From positions 1 through 64,000 of the forward strand of contig JARWZT010000007.1 in assembly GCA_029866205.1 (NCBI GenBank): a DNA stretch of 64,000 nt, in the 5' to 3' direction. This DNA comes from Rhodoferax sp. GTDB taxonomy: Bacteria > Pseudomonadota > Gammaproteobacteria > Burkholderiales > Burkholderiaceae_C. Each line of letters begins with the position of its first letter. The stretch's first letter is position 1. Below, one piece after another: positions 39,645 through 50,160 of this stretch. The notes beneath the pieces were generated by a model that saw only the letters and a program-made list of their open reading frames with translations, was not told the DNA's origin and ran no database searches. Both the position numbers and the translations under genes were made by a program.

Positions 39645-41027
39645 CTAGCGCACGTCACGTTCGCGGGTGCGGGTCGCATCGCGACTGCGGGGGTCGGCAT
39701 TGGGCGCTGCAGCGGGTGCGGCGGGCGCTGGCGCAGGGGCGGCTGGCGGGCTGCCAACCACCATGGGCTCACCATTGGCGCTCATCTGCAAAATTTTCTC
39801 GAGTGGCAAATTAAGCAAGGTCGCACCCTGACGCGAATCAACCAGCACTTTGGTCACGTTGGTGTAGATCTGCTGCATGGCGTCGAGGTACATGCGGTCA
39901 CGGGTGACCTGAGGCGCCTTTTGGTACTCGTTGTACACCGAGCGAAAGCGCTGTGCGTCACCCTGGGCCTGCGCCACAACGCGGGCCTTGTAAGCGTCTG
40001 CCTCTTCCTTGAGGCGCGAAGCCGAACCCACCGCGCGCGGTATCACGTCGTTGGCATAGGCCTGCGCCTCATTTTTGGTGCGCTCGCGCTCCTGGCCAGC
40101 CTTGAGCACGTCGTCAAAAGATGCCTGTACCTGCTCAGGCGGCCGCACGCCCCCTTGCTGCAAGTTGATACCGACCACTTCAACGCCTACTTTGTAGCGG
40201 TCCAGGATTTCTTGCATCATCGCGCGGACCTTGGGTCCGATCTGGTCCCGGTCCTCGGACAGCGCAGCGTCCATGTTCATTTTGCCCAGCACCTCACGCA
40301 CCGAAGTCTCGGCTGCCTGCACTACGGCGTCGGTCGGGTTTTTGCTCTCAAACAAAAACGCGCGGGCATCGCTCAACCGGTACTGCACCGCAAACTTGAT
40401 ATCGAGAATGTTTTCATCTTGGGTCAACATGGCCGACTCGCGCAGGCCCGTGGCCTTCAACACGTTGTCGCGACCCACATCGACCGACCGTATTTGCGTC
40501 ACAAACACCAACTCATGGCGCTGAATCGGGTACGGAAAGCGCCAATTGAAGCCCGCATTGACCGTGGTTTTATAACGACCAAATTGGGTAATCACGGCTT
40601 GCTGGCCCTCTTGGACGATAAAGAAACCAGTGCCCAGCCAGACCAAAAACACCACCGCCAGAATCACCCCCCCGCCAATGCCCGCCCCTTTGAAATCAGG
40701 AATGAAACCACCAGGACCGCGCCCCGAATCGCCAGGCGGCTTTTTACCGCCACCCATCCAACCGTTCAGCTTGCGGTTGAAATCGCGCCACAACTCATCC
40801 AAATCGGGCGGACCGGACTGCGCACCCGGGCGCGACGACGGACGCGGCCGATCGTCAGCCACGTGGGGTTCGTCTTTGGGTTCAGGTGCAGCCTGCGGTT
40901 TGGCACCCCCACCCTCCTCGGGCTTGGTCTCATCGGCACGGCCCCAGCGGCTGTCGTTCAGATTGAACATGCCACCCAAACGCCCGGCCAAGCCGCCCAG
41001 ATTAAAAGTTGGAATTGAAAATTTCAT
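39645..41027 (-). CDS. hflK: HflK, membrane protease modulator
   Basis: Partner of HflC. 460 residues: Gly/Pro-rich N-terminal region with NGWMGGGKKPPGDSG, one membrane span (GVILAVVFLVWLGTGFFIV) and SPFH domain (GQQAVITQFGRYKTTV), then a coiled-coil segment and an Ala/Pro-rich tail ending in Arg/Asp repeats. ATG 41027 chosen because GAAGG lies eight bases upstream; the ATG at 41033 is too close to it. Follows hflX. Confidence 0.95.
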   Translation of the reverse strand: MKFSIPTFNLGGLAGRLGGMFNLNDSRWGRADETKPEEGGGAKPQAAPEPKDEPHVADDRPRPSSRPGAQSGPPDLDELWRDFNRKLNGWMGGGKKPPGDSGRGPGGFIPDFKGAGIGGGVILAVVFLVWLGTGFFIVQEGQQAVITQFGRYKTTVNAGFNWRFPYPIQRHELVFVTQIRSVDVGRDNVLKATGLRESAMLTQDENILDIKFAVQYRLSDARAFLFESKNPTDAVVQAAETSVREVLGKMNMDAALSEDRDQIGPKVRAMMQEILDRYKVGVEVVGINLQQGGVRPPEQVQASFDDVLKAGQERERTKNEAQAYANDVIPRAVGSASRLKEEADAYKARVVAQAQGDAQRFRSVYNEYQKAPQVTRDRMYLDAMQQIYTNVTKVLVDSRQGATLLNLPLEKILQMSANGEPMVVGSPPAAPAPAPAAPAAAPNADPRSRDATRTRERDVR

Positions 41028-41065
41028 GGTCATAGCCTTCGCACAACGAATCCGATTGTCCACAA

Positions 41066-42268
41066 TTACGTTTCAGCCTCATCGGCTGCAGGGGGATCCG
41101 CACTGTCGGCGGCACGATCGCGTGACACGATCGCCGCCAAGGCGCCCCGCAAACCGGCAATACCGGTCCCCGCACGGGCGCTCACAAAAAGACGGGGCGT
41201 TTGCACACCGTCGATTTCAAAAAGGTCTTGCGCCTGCAGCGGGAGGTTCTCGGCTGCCATGGCGTCGATTTTGTTGAACACCAGCAACTGGGGAATGTCC
41301 TGCGCCCCGATTTCCTTCAGCACGTGCTGCACCTGGCGAATCTGCAAGGCATGGTCCGGGTTGGACGCATCCACCACGTGCACCAGCAAATCGGCGTCGA
41401 TAGCCTCCTGCAAGGTTGCCTGAAAGGCATCAATCAGCCCGTGCGGCAAGTCACGGATAAAGCCCACGGTGTCCGACAGGGACACAGAACGCTGCGCCTC
41501 GCCCAGGTACAGCTGGCGGGTGGTGGTGTCCAGCGTGGCAAAGAGCTGGTCGGCGGCGTAGGCGCGCGCCTTGACCAGTGCATTGAACAAGGTGGATTTG
41601 CCGGCGTTGGTGTAGCCAATGAGCGAGATATTGAAGGCACCACGCCTGTCGCGCTGCTTGCGCTGCGTCTGGTGCTGGCGCTTGACTTTTTGCAACTGCT
41701 CTTTGGTGCGCTTGATGGTGGTTGAAATCATGCGCCGATCGAGCTCAATCTGGGTCTCGCCCGGGCCACCACGCGTTCCGATGCCCCCGCGTTGACGCTC
41801 CAGGTGCGACCACCGCCGTACCAAGCGGGTGCTCAGGTACTGCAAACGGGCGAGCTCCACCTGCAATTTGCCTTCATGGCTGCGGGCGCGTTGCGCAAAT
41901 ATCTCCAGAATCAGAAAAGTACGGTCGTTCACCGGCAACTCAAGGCGACGTTCGAGATTGCGCTGCTGACCGGGACTCAGACTTTGGTCAAAAAGAATTT
42001 CTTCCGCCCCATGTTGGGCCGCCAATAGTTTGATCTCATCGGCTTTACCGGTACCGACAAACAGTGCGGCATCGGGTGCGCGACGTTTGCAGGTAATCCG
42101 GGCCACAGGGTCGAGCCCAGCGGTTCGGGCCAACAATCCCAGTTCTTCAAGCTCACCGTCAAAATGCGGCAGCCCCAAATCCACACCCACCAAAATGGTT
42201 CGTGCAGCCGCAGGTCGGTCGGTCGGATTCAAATGAGAGCGGTGTAGGACGTGGATGCGCGCGGGCAA
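41066..42268 (-). CDS. hflX: Ribosome-associated GTPase HflX
   Basis: Rescues or splits stalled 70S ribosomes. 400 residues: N-terminal HflX domain (EILFDQSLSPGQQRNLERRL), the GTPase G1 motif GYTNAGKST, G3 DTVGF, G4 NKID. Start: TTG at 42268; the reading frame is closed just upstream by the TAA of the hfq region, and no ATG or GTG precedes the conserved part. It begins 18 bases after hfq, the widely conserved hfq-hflX-hflK-hflC order. Confidence 0.94.
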   Translation of the reverse strand: MPARIHVLHRSHLNPTDRPAAARTILVGVDLGLPHFDGELEELGLLARTAGLDPVARITCKRRAPDAALFVGTGKADEIKLLAAQHGAEEILFDQSLSPGQQRNLERRLELPVNDRTFLILEIFAQRARSHEGKLQVELARLQYLSTRLVRRWSHLERQRGGIGTRGGPGETQIELDRRMISTTIKRTKEQLQKVKRQHQTQRKQRDRRGAFNISLIGYTNAGKSTLFNALVKARAYAADQLFATLDTTTRQLYLGEAQRSVSLSDTVGFIRDLPHGLIDAFQATLQEAIDADLLVHVVDASNPDHALQIRQVQHVLKEIGAQDIPQLLVFNKIDAMAAENLPLQAQDLFEIDGVQTPRLFVSARAGTGIAGLRGALAAIVSRDRAADSADPPAADEAET

Positions 42269-42286
42269 CCTCGCACGAACGAAGCT

Positions 42287-42541
42287 TTAGGCGGCAGGAG
42301 CTGCCTCATCCGCGCCGGAACCCGCCGCGAAGTTGACGGCGCGGCCGGGAACGATGGTGGAAATGGCATGCTTGTAGACCATTTGGGTCACGGTATTGCG
42401 CAGCAACACCACATACTGGTCAAAAGATTCAATCTGGCCCTGTAGCTTGATGCCGTTGACAAGGTAGACCGACACCGGAATGTGCTCGCGGCGCAGGGCA
42501 TTCAAAAAGGGGTCTTGGAGGAGTTGGCTTTTGTTATTCAC
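42287..42541 (-). CDS. hfq: RNA chaperone Hfq
   Basis: Hexameric Sm-like protein that pairs small RNAs with mRNAs. 84 residues: [36 protein letters not shown] forms Sm1 and [10 protein letters not shown] the Sm2 motif with the conserved YKH. Short Ala/Gly-rich acidic tail. 107 bases after der. Confidence 0.98.
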   Translation of the reverse strand: MNNKSQLLQDPFLNALRREHIPVSVYLVNGIKLQGQIESFDQYVVLLRNTVTQMVYKHAISTIVPGRAVNFAAGSGADEAAPAA

Positions 42542-42648
42542 GATATTCTCCGTGTTGGAAAGTTAGGGTTGGGACGATACCACATCGCCTGCTTATTCCA
42601 CCCGTAGCAAGGCTATTTGCAACCCAACAGAAGCGGCCCTGTGGGGCG

Positions 42649-43983
42649 CTATTCCTTGTCGGAATACGGGTTGCTGGACGACTTCATCTGAATCAGCAGG
42701 GGCGTGCCCACCAAGTCAAATTCCTTGCGAAAACGCCCTTCCAGAAATCGCTTGTAGGAGTCAGTGACCTGCTCCAGCGAGTTGCCGTGAACGATGATGA
42801 TGGGCGGGTTCATGCCCCCCTGGTGCGCATAACGCAACTTGGGTCGGTACATGCCGGTTTTCTTGGGCGTCTGAAATTGCACGGCCTCGAGCAACAGGCG
42901 TGTCAACACCGGCGTGGGCATCTTGCGGTTGGCTGAGCGATGGGCCTGGGCAATGGAGTCCCAGACCGGCCCCAGACCCTGGCGCTTGGTCGCAGAGATC
43001 AAATGCAGGGCTGCAAATTTCAGGAAACCGAGGCGGGTTTCCAGTGAGCGCTTGACCAGCTCGCGCTGGTATTCGTCCACGGCGTCCCACTTGTTGACCG
43101 CCACCACCACCGCACGGCCTGATTCGAGGATGTAACCGGCGATGTGGGCATCTTGATCGGTAACACCTTGAATCGCGTCGATCAGGAGCAACACCACGTT
43201 GGCAGACTCAATCGCCTGGAGCGTCTTGACGACCGAAAACTTCTCAATCGCTTCAAAAACCTTGCCCTTGCGGCGCAGGCCAGCGGTATCAATCAGCTCA
43301 AACTTTTGGCCACCGCGCTCAAAAGGCACTGCAATCGCATCGCGCGTGGTGCCCGGCATGTCAAATGCCACCAGACGTTCTTCGCCCAGCCAGGTGTTGA
43401 TCAAGGTGGACTTGCCGACGTTGGGACGCCCTGCCACCGCCAGTTTGATGGTGGTGGGGTCGCTTTCTTCCTCGGCTTGCGCCATCGCCACCGCGAGTGG
43501 CTCCAAAACCTGGTCAATCAGGGGGCGAATACCCTGGCCGTGGGCGGCGCTGATCGGAATGACGGCACCCAGGCCCAGCTCAAAAAATTCCGTGAACTGC
43601 ACGCCATCGGTCATGCCCTCGGCCTTGTTGGCCACCACAATCGCCGACTTTCCCAGGCGGCGCAGGTACTTGGCGATCTCATGGTCTTGGGCCGACACGC
43701 CACCGCGCGCATCCACCACAAACAGCACCACATCGGCCTCGGCGACCGCCTGGCGCGTTTGCTTGGCCATTTCCTTGTAGATGCCGTCGGAGGCATCTGG
43801 TTCAAAGCCACCGGTGTCCACCACGATGTACTCGTGCTTGCCGTGCTTGGCGTTGCCGTAATGGCGATCTCGGGTCAGACCCGCATAGTCTGCAACGATC
43901 GCGTCACGGGTTTTTGTTAGCCGATTGAACAGCGTCGACTTGCCCACATTGGGTCTACCGACCAGGGCGATTACAGGTTTCAT
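42649..43983 (-). CDS. der: Double-domain GTPase Der (EngA)
   Basis: 50S ribosome assembly factor with two tandem GTPase domains: G1 motifs GRPNVGKST at 8-16 and again at about 186-194; NKAEG and NKWD as G4. KH-like C-terminal domain ending [11 protein letters not shown]. 444 residues. Sixteen bases after bamB; bamB-der adjacency is widespread. Confidence 0.97.
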   Translation of the reverse strand: MKPVIALVGRPNVGKSTLFNRLTKTRDAIVADYAGLTRDRHYGNAKHGKHEYIVVDTGGFEPDASDGIYKEMAKQTRQAVAEADVVLFVVDARGGVSAQDHEIAKYLRRLGKSAIVVANKAEGMTDGVQFTEFFELGLGAVIPISAAHGQGIRPLIDQVLEPLAVAMAQAEEESDPTTIKLAVAGRPNVGKSTLINTWLGEERLVAFDMPGTTRDAIAVPFERGGQKFELIDTAGLRRKGKVFEAIEKFSVVKTLQAIESANVVLLLIDAIQGVTDQDAHIAGYILESGRAVVVAVNKWDAVDEYQRELVKRSLETRLGFLKFAALHLISATKRQGLGPVWDSIAQAHRSANRKMPTPVLTRLLLEAVQFQTPKKTGMYRPKLRYAHQGGMNPPIIIVHGNSLEQVTDSYKRFLEGRFRKEFDLVGTPLLIQMKSSSNPYSDKE

Positions 43984-43999
43984 GGAGTGTTTTGCCTAA

Positions 44000-45139
44000 T
44001 TATTCAGGCCGAAACCCAATCACCGTGCCGCGCTGTGTGACCGCGACCAAAGTTTCATCCACCCACACAGGTGCCAAAGCGATGGGCGAACCATCACTGG
44101 CCACGCGGGCCAGCAGCGCCCCGTCTTTGGGTGACAAAAAGTGCAGAAAGCCTTCGAAATCGCCCACCGCAACGGTGCGACCCGCAAAAACCGGCGCGGA
44201 GAGTCCTCTAAAACGCAGCTTCTCGCTGGTCCAGAGCTTTTCACCATCGCCACGGCGCCATGCAATGACCTTGCCGTCGCTGTCCGCGCCGACAATCGTG
44301 TTGGCATCGCCGGCAATGCCACTGGCACCCGAAGCCGGCTTGGTCCAGAGCGTGCGACCCGCCTGCGCGTCCACACAGGCAACCACCGATTGGAATGCGC
44401 GCAGGCACAGGTTGTTGCCCAGACGGCTGGTCCCGGAGACCAAATCCACCAGGCGCTCCACTTCATTGACTCCACGACCCACCGCCACAGGGGCATCCCA
44501 ACGGACAGCGCCATTTTGGGGATTCAAGCCCAGCAAGCGGCCACCCTGCGTGCTCACCAAGGTGTCGCCGACCGCCATCAAAATACCGGGCTGGCCCAGC
44601 ACCAGCGCATCGCCGGGACGCTGCTGCAGCCAAAGCCTGCGCCCTGTGGCGGCATCAAACGCGGAAACCGTGCGGTCCGCCGACAACAAAAACACCCGAG
44701 CGCCCGCCACCAGGGGCGAGGTCAGCGTCAAGGATGGCAACTTTTGCCGCCATACCTCTTTGCCCTCGCGCAGCGCGATGAGCTGGTTTTCACGGGTCGC
44801 CAAAGCCACCGTTTCGCCATCGCTGCCCACGCCTGCGCTCAAGGGTGCGCCCACGCTGGCGCGCCACAGGGGTTTGCCACTGCGCGCCTCAAATGCACTG
44901 ATCTCGCCTCCGGTCGAGGCCACAAGCACCTGCGTGCCGACCACCCGCACTTCGAGCGGCAGCGCCGTTGGCCCTACCGTGGCACGCCACAATTCCTTGA
45001 CACTGAGCTGAACGGGGCTGGCCTCCAGCGCTGTCGGTTTGGGCTTGTCACTGCTGGCGCAGGCCTGCAGCACCAGCACCAAGGCCAGCGCCAACAGTGC
45101 GTGTGCAGAAGCAAATAGACGTGGGGCTGGGCGCATCAA
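44000..45139 (-). CDS. bamB: Outer-membrane assembly lipoprotein BamB
   Basis: Subunit of the BAM complex that inserts beta-barrel proteins. 379 residues: signal peptide with lipobox LQAC (C27), then an eight-bladed PQQ-like beta-propeller (repeats with AFDAATGRRLW, GLNPQNGAVRW, VDAQAGRTLW). Overlaps the upstream yfgM-like gene by 4 bases. Confidence 0.94.
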   Translation of the reverse strand: MMRPAPRLFASAHALLALALVLVLQACASSDKPKPTALEASPVQLSVKELWRATVGPTALPLEVRVVGTQVLVASTGGEISAFEARSGKPLWRASVGAPLSAGVGSDGETVALATRENQLIALREGKEVWRQKLPSLTLTSPLVAGARVFLLSADRTVSAFDAATGRRLWLQQRPGDALVLGQPGILMAVGDTLVSTQGGRLLGLNPQNGAVRWDAPVAVGRGVNEVERLVDLVSGTSRLGNNLCLRAFQSVVACVDAQAGRTLWTKPASGASGIAGDANTIVGADSDGKVIAWRRGDGEKLWTSEKLRFRGLSAPVFAGRTVAVGDFEGFLHFLSPKDGALLARVASDGSPIALAPVWVDETLVAVTQRGTVIGFRPE

Positions 45140-45822
45140 TTCCCTCCGTTCGCGGCGTTTGTCGCGGCCGGCTTGGGCGCCTCGGGCTCAACACCCAGGG
45201 CATTGAGTTTCACGCGCACCAAGCGGCGGTATTCGGAACGCTCATCGAAGGCTTTGAAGGCGCTCAAATAGGCAGCCTTGGCGGCGTCCCGCTGGCCTTG
45301 CAGCAACAAAATGTCTCCCCGACGGTCGGCCACCAAGGCGGCAAATTCATCGCTTTTCACCGTATCCAGGGCTTTGAGCGCCTCGGGGTACTGTTTGGCA
45401 TCGAGATAGAGGTTGGCCAGGCGCAATTGGGCGACTGCAGCGTAGCCATCGTCGCGGGCTTTCTCAGACACCCATTGCAATGCGGATTTGGCAATCTCGG
45501 CTTTGCCTGCGTCGGCAGCCATTTTGGCCAATGCCAGTCCGGCCTGTTGGGTGTAGGTCGCGCTGGCATAACGGTCCTTCATGTCATTGAAAGTGCGCTC
45601 GGCTTTGGCCACATCGGCACTGGCCAAGGACTTTGCCATCTCATCGAACATGGCTGACGCTTGCGCCGCCTGGCTGCGCTGCCAGTAGTGGTAGCCGTTC
45701 CAACCGGCCAGGCCCAGCAGCACCACCATCAGCACGCCACTGATCAGGCTGCCGTATTTGCTCCAAAAATGTTTGAGTTCGTCGAGCTGTTCTTGTTCTT
45801 CGAGGTCGAGTTGGTTTGCCAT
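45136..45822 (-). CDS. YfgM-like TPR membrane protein
   Basis: 228 residues: cytoplasmic N-terminus rich in Glu/Leu, one span (SLISGVLMVVLLGLAGWNGYHYW) near 30-52, and periplasmic TPR-like helices. In E. coli YfgM binds the SecYEG-associated chaperone PpiD. Between hisS and bamB, the conserved place for this family. Confidence 0.9.
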   Translation of the reverse strand: MANQLDLEEQEQLDELKHFWSKYGSLISGVLMVVLLGLAGWNGYHYWQRSQAAQASAMFDEMAKSLASADVAKAERTFNDMKDRYASATYTQQAGLALAKMAADAGKAEIAKSALQWVSEKARDDGYAAVAQLRLANLYLDAKQYPEALKALDTVKSDEFAALVADRRGDILLLQGQRDAAKAAYLSAFKAFDERSEYRRLVRVKLNALGVEPEAPKPAATNAANGGN

Positions 45823-45835
45823 GGGGGGTCTTTAT

Positions 45836-47149
45836 TTAAGGGACGGATTGTAGGCTGCCGGCCCAATCGGGCCAAAGGTCCAATGCCAGCGTGCGCTGGG
45901 CCGCCGTCGGGTCACGCAATGCCTTCACGGTCACACAGCCTTGGGCCAATTCGTCCGGACCAAACACCAGCGCGTAACGCGCGCCCGAGGCGTCGGCGCG
46001 CTTGAATTGATTTTTCATGCTAGCCATGCCCGCTTCGCCACTGGCGTGCATCTGTACCGCAACACCGACGCTGCGCAGGCGCTGCAGGCAGGCCGCCACC
46101 TGGGGCAAGGCGCTGGCATCCGGCACCACCGCATAGGCATCCAGCTGCGGCAGGGTCAGACGATCCTCCTGGGCCTTCAGAAGTTCCAGCACACGCTCGA
46201 TGCCCATGGCCCAACCGACGGCCGGCGTGGGCTTGCCACCAATCTGTTCGACCAGGTAATCGTACCGCCCACCGCCACAAATAGTGCCTTGGGAACCGAG
46301 TTGCGTGGTCACGAACTCGAACACCGTGAGGTTGTAGTAGTCCATTCCCCGCACCAGCCGCGGGTTCATGGAATAGGGAACCTGATTCGCGTCCAGAATT
46401 GCCAATACCGCAGCCAAATGTGCCTTGGAAGCCTCGCCCAAGAAGTCCATGAGCTTGGGTGCCGACTCAATCACCGCTTGCATATCCGGGTTCTTGCTGT
46501 CCAGCAGGCGCAAGGGGTTCAGATGCAGGCGACGACGGGATTCAGGGTCCAGCACATCGGCATGGGCCTCAAAGTGCGCAATCAGGGCAGCGCGGTGCAA
46601 ATTACGCTCGGCGGGCTGACCCAGGCTGTTGATTTGCAGCTCAACGCCGCCAATGCCCAGCTCTTTCCAGAGCGCATCGGCCATCAGGATGAGCTCTGCA
46701 TCCAGCTCCGGGCCACCAAAACCCAAGGCCTCCGCACCCACCTGGTGGAACTGGCGGTAGCGGCCGCGCTGGGGTCGCTCGTGGCGGAACATGGGGCCAA
46801 AGTAATACAGGCGCTTGCCGCCGTTGTACAACAGGGTGTGCTCCACCACCGCTCGCACCACACCGGCCGTGTTTTCCGGACGCAGGGTCAGCTGCTCGCC
46901 ATTGAGACGGTCTTCAAAGGAATACATCTCCTTTTCGACAATGTCGGTCACCTCACCCAAACCGCGCACAAAGAGCGCGGTCGGCTCGACAATGGGGGTG
47001 CGGATGTTTTCGTAGGCATAGCGGCGCATCAGCGCCCGCACCCGCTCCTCGAGTGCCTCCCAGCGCGCCGATTCGGGCGGCAATATGTCGTTCATACCCT
47101 TGACGGCCATGAGTTTTTCCGCCTTGCGCGGCGCGTTGGATTCGGTCAT
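45836..47149 (-). CDS. hisS: Histidyl-tRNA synthetase
   Basis: Class II synthetase of 437 residues. Motif 1 [14 protein letters not shown], motif 2 [20 protein letters not shown] near residue 115, histidine A box LVRGMDYY and motif 3 GGGRYDYL...[12 protein letters not shown], then the C-terminal anticodon-binding domain. Distinct from hisZ at 37491. Eight bases after ispG. Confidence 0.97.
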   Translation of the reverse strand: MTESNAPRKAEKLMAVKGMNDILPPESARWEALEERVRALMRRYAYENIRTPIVEPTALFVRGLGEVTDIVEKEMYSFEDRLNGEQLTLRPENTAGVVRAVVEHTLLYNGGKRLYYFGPMFRHERPQRGRYRQFHQVGAEALGFGGPELDAELILMADALWKELGIGGVELQINSLGQPAERNLHRAALIAHFEAHADVLDPESRRRLHLNPLRLLDSKNPDMQAVIESAPKLMDFLGEASKAHLAAVLAILDANQVPYSMNPRLVRGMDYYNLTVFEFVTTQLGSQGTICGGGRYDYLVEQIGGKPTPAVGWAMGIERVLELLKAQEDRLTLPQLDAYAVVPDASALPQVAACLQRLRSVGVAVQMHASGEAGMASMKNQFKRADASGARYALVFGPDELAQGCVTVKALRDPTAAQRTLALDLWPDWAGSLQSVP

Positions 47150-47157
47150 ACAGGGGG

Positions 47158-48435
47158 TCAGGTGGGCGACTGCGTTGCCGCGGCGCCAAAACGTTGTTGG
47201 ATGTAGTTCTCGACCACCGCCTGAAAGTCGGTGGCAATGGCATCCCCGCGCAGGGTCATGCGCTTCTCGCCGTCAATAAACACAGGGGCCGCAGGTGCTT
47301 CGCCGGTTCCGGGCAAGCTGATGCCAATGTCCGCATGCTTGCTCTCGCCCGGGCCGTTGACGATGCAACCCATCACAGCCACCTTCAGATTTTCAACACC
47401 GGGGTAGCGTGCGCGCCAAACCGGCATTTGGTCGCGCAAAAAGTTGTCGATTTGCTGCGTCAGCTCCTGAAAAGTGGTGCTGGTGGTACGACCGCAACCG
47501 GGACAGGCGGTCACGCTGGGCACAAAAGCGCGCAGGCCCAGCGCCTGCAGGATCTCGGCAGCCACCACCACCTCTTGGTTGCGCGACTCACCGGGGGCTG
47601 GCGTCAGCGACACGCGAATGGTGTCGCCAATGCCCTCTTGGAGCAAAACGGACAGCGCTGCGGTGGAAGCAACGGTTCCTTTGGTGCCCATGCCCGCTTC
47701 GGTCAGGCCCAAATGCAGGGGGTAGCGGGTGGTGCGACCCAGCTCGCGGTAAACGGCAATCAGGTCCTGAACGCCGCTCACCTTGCAGGAAATAATGATC
47801 TGGCTGGGCTGCATGCCCATGGACTCGGCCAACTCCGCCGAACCCACCGCAGAGCTGATCAGCGCCTGGTACATCACCTGTTTTACGCCTAGCGGCGCGG
47901 CCAATTGGGCATTGCTGTCCATCAGGTGGGCCAGCAACTCCTGGTCCAGGCTGCCCCAGTTCACGCCAATGCGCACCGGTTTGTCCCAGCGCAGTGCGGC
48001 TTCGATCATTTGGCCGAACTGCCGGTCTTTTTTGTCACCTTTGCCCACGTTTCCGGGGTTAATGCGGTACTTGGACAGCGCCTGGGCGCAGTCCGGGAAA
48101 TCTGTCAGCAGCCGATGGCCGTTGAAATGGAAGTCTCCAATCAGGGGAACGGCAACGCCCATGCGGTCGAGTTGCTCGCGAATGTAGGGCACGGCCTGCG
48201 CCGCTTCTGGCGTGTTGACCGTGATGCGAACCATTTCCGAGCCCGCAAGCGCCAGCTCCTTCACCTGGATGGCGGTGCCCACCGCGTCCACCGTGTCGGT
48301 GTTGGTCATGGACTGTATGCGCACCGGTGCGCCGCCACCCAAAGTAACCACGTTACTGCCCCAGGCCACGCGCGCCTGCAGGCCTTGGCGAGCGGCCACA
48401 CCATTGGAATTGAATTGCGTCGGATTTGACATCAC
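47158..48435 (-). CDS. ispG: (E)-4-hydroxy-3-methylbut-2-enyl-diphosphate synthase
   Basis: 4Fe-4S enzyme of the non-mevalonate isoprenoid pathway. 425 residues. Cluster ligands lie in [13 protein letters not shown] and in [12 protein letters not shown]-terminal TIM barrel ([11 protein letters not shown]). Overlaps the upstream rodZ-like gene by 4 bases (ATGA). Confidence 0.96.
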   Translation of the reverse strand: MMSNPTQFNSNGVAARQGLQARVAWGSNVVTLGGGAPVRIQSMTNTDTVDAVGTAIQVKELALAGSEMVRITVNTPEAAQAVPYIREQLDRMGVAVPLIGDFHFNGHRLLTDFPDCAQALSKYRINPGNVGKGDKKDRQFGQMIEAALRWDKPVRIGVNWGSLDQELLAHLMDSNAQLAAPLGVKQVMYQALISSAVGSAELAESMGMQPSQIIISCKVSGVQDLIAVYRELGRTTRYPLHLGLTEAGMGTKGTVASTAALSVLLQEGIGDTIRVSLTPAPGESRNQEVVVAAEILQALGLRAFVPSVTACPGCGRTTSTTFQELTQQIDNFLRDQMPVWRARYPGVENLKVAVMGCIVNGPGESKHADIGISLPGTGEAPAAPVFIDGEKRMTLRGDAIATDFQAVVENYIQQRFGAAATQSPT

Positions 48436-49328
48436 TGCACCTTGAATCTAGCAACGTTTTCTGGCGCCGTAGGCTCCAGCTTTAGAGCTTGTCCACGGAC
48501 CTCCACATCCGTAAGGTCCGCCCGGCCTACCACCACCCACAGGGGCAAAGCACCACTGGTGCTGGCTGTTTCTCCTGCCGCCAGGGTTTTGCGCAGCAGC
48601 GAAACGCCCTTGGCATCGGTGACCGCCACCCAGGTCAGGCCCCGGGCCTTGAACACCAACAAGGGCGCGCTTGGTGCAGCGGCCACAGCCATGCTTGCGG
48701 GCGCAACCGACGCGGGCTCGGTGAGCGCACCCGACGCCATGGGCAGGCCCGACGGTGAATCAGCCGTACCCGCACCTACCCGCGTATCCGTCGGTCCGGC
48801 ATCAGGAGGCAAGACAGGATCGGCAGGCGCGGGTGCCGCCGCCGGCGCAGCCACCGGTGATGGGCGACCCAAGACCCCGTCGAACGACGCCTGAAGCCAA
48901 GGACCCACATAAATCGCCAGCGCCACCAAAGCCAAGCCCAAAGCCAGCAGCGCCAGCGGCAACCGTGCCAGGCCGCGTGGACTGCGCAAACTAAAGCCAC
49001 CCCGGTCCTTAAAGCCGACCGCCGAGTCAGAGGCCACGGAAGACCACACCAATTTCTCGGCCTTGGGCAACAGGCTCAAGACAATGGCCGGATCGATCCG
49101 CACACGGCGGCAAACGCTTGCCACCAGGGCGCGCACCAAATTTTTGTCGGTCCACTCGTCGAAACGGTCGTCTTCGAGCGACTGCAGGCGCGAAACGGAT
49201 ACTTTCACCCGCGCGGCCAGGTCGTCCAGACTCAGGCCCGCCGCGATTCGGGCGTTACGCAGCATCCCGCCGGCCGTAGGTGCGGACACCGGCACAGTGG
49301 AGCTGGGGTTCAGTTCTGACTCACTCAT
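48432..49328 (-). CDS. rodZ: RodZ-like cell-shape protein
   Basis: 298 residues: N-terminal helix-turn-helix of the RodZ type ([34 protein letters not shown]), a basic stretch, one span ([20 protein letters not shown]) near 140-160, an Ala/Pro-rich linker and a C-terminal DUF4115-like domain ([23 protein letters not shown]). RodZ links MreB to the membrane. Located between pilW and ispG as in relatives; overlaps pilW by 8 bases. Confidence 0.9.
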   Translation of the reverse strand: MSESELNPSSTVPVSAPTAGGMLRNARIAAGLSLDDLAARVKVSVSRLQSLEDDRFDEWTDKNLVRALVASVCRRVRIDPAIVLSLLPKAEKLVWSSVASDSAVGFKDRGGFSLRSPRGLARLPLALLALGLALVALAIYVGPWLQASFDGVLGRPSPVAAPAAAPAPADPVLPPDAGPTDTRVGAGTADSPSGLPMASGALTEPASVAPASMAVAAAPSAPLLVFKARGLTWVAVTDAKGVSLLRKTLAAGETASTSGALPLWVVVGRADLTDVEVRGQALKLEPTAPENVARFKVQ

Positions 49329-50160
49329 GGAAGGATCGCCGCTCCAGCCAGAGCGACTCTTTGGAAGAGGGGAAGCGCTGCACCAGGGTCTGCCCCAGGT
49401 CGCGCAAGGATTGCGAGTCGCCCATCGCTTTGGCCGTCTTGGCCCCTAACCAAAGCGACTCGGCATTGGCCAGCTCTGAACTGTTCAATCGCGCCAGGTA
49501 GCGCTGCGCCTGGGGGTATTCACCCCGCTTGTACAAGCCAACGCCCAAGTTGTAGGCGATGACCGGATTGCCGGGGTCCAGCTGGTAGGCATTCAGCAGA
49601 CTGGTCTCTGCGGCTTGGGCTTGCCCGGCCTTGGCCTGACACAGGCCTTGGATCATCCAGGTTTTTGCACGCTCGTTGTAGCCAGGATTGGCCAAAGCCG
49701 CACTGAACATATCGGCCGATGCCGCCATCCGACCCTGCTGGCATAGAAGCAAACCGTAGTTGTGCTGCACGGTGGCGGCCTTGGGGTTCAGGAGGAGCGC
49801 CTGTCGAAAACTGTCATCGGCCAAGGAAAATTCATTCAGGCGCATGTAGATCAGCCCGCGCAGGTTGTGCGCTTCAAACAGGCCCGGATCGACGGCAATG
49901 GACTGTTTGAGCTCATCCAGCGCAATCGTGGTCTTGCCTTCGCTGAAGTAATTGACCGCGAGCTCCAAACGGATACGCGCCCTTTTGCGGGTGTCTGTCT
50001 CGTCGGACGCGGTCACCAAATCAGATTTATCGGTCCGCTGAGGGCCGCCTGCACAGGCCACCAGACTGAGCACAGCTGCCGCAAAAAGGCAACGCAGCGC
50101 AGCCCACCCTGCGCCGCGATGAAGCGACGGTGCTGCGGGAGCGCCGAGCCGTACCGCCAT
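49321..50160 (-). CDS. pilW: Type IV pilus biogenesis lipoprotein PilW (PilF)
   Basis: 279 residues: signal with lipobox LVAC (C36), then about six TPR units (for example AHNLRGLIYMRLNEFSLADDSF and VQHNYGLLLCQQGRMAASADMF). Pilotin-like outer-membrane lipoprotein needed for secretin assembly or pilus stability. Starts immediately after the rlmN stop, ends overlapping rodZ. Confidence 0.9.
   Translation of the reverse strand: MAVRLGAPAAPSLHRGAGWAALRCLFAAAVLSLVACAGGPQRTDKSDLVTASDETDTRKRARIRLELAVNYFSEGKTTIALDELKQSIAVDPGLFEAHNLRGLIYMRLNEFSLADDSFRQALLLNPKAATVQHNYGLLLCQQGRMAASADMFSAALANPGYNERAKTWMIQGLCQAKAGQAQAAETSLLNAYQLDPGNPVIAYNLGVGLYKRGEYPQAQRYLARLNSSELANAESLWLGAKTAKAMGDSQSLRDLGQTLVQRFPSSKESLWLERRSFHE

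Noticed and set aside
38877..41018. 713-codon open frame opposite hflC/hflK
   Set aside because: Low-complexity His/Leu/Arg-rich text with no domain; hflC and hflK on the other strand have full family motifs.
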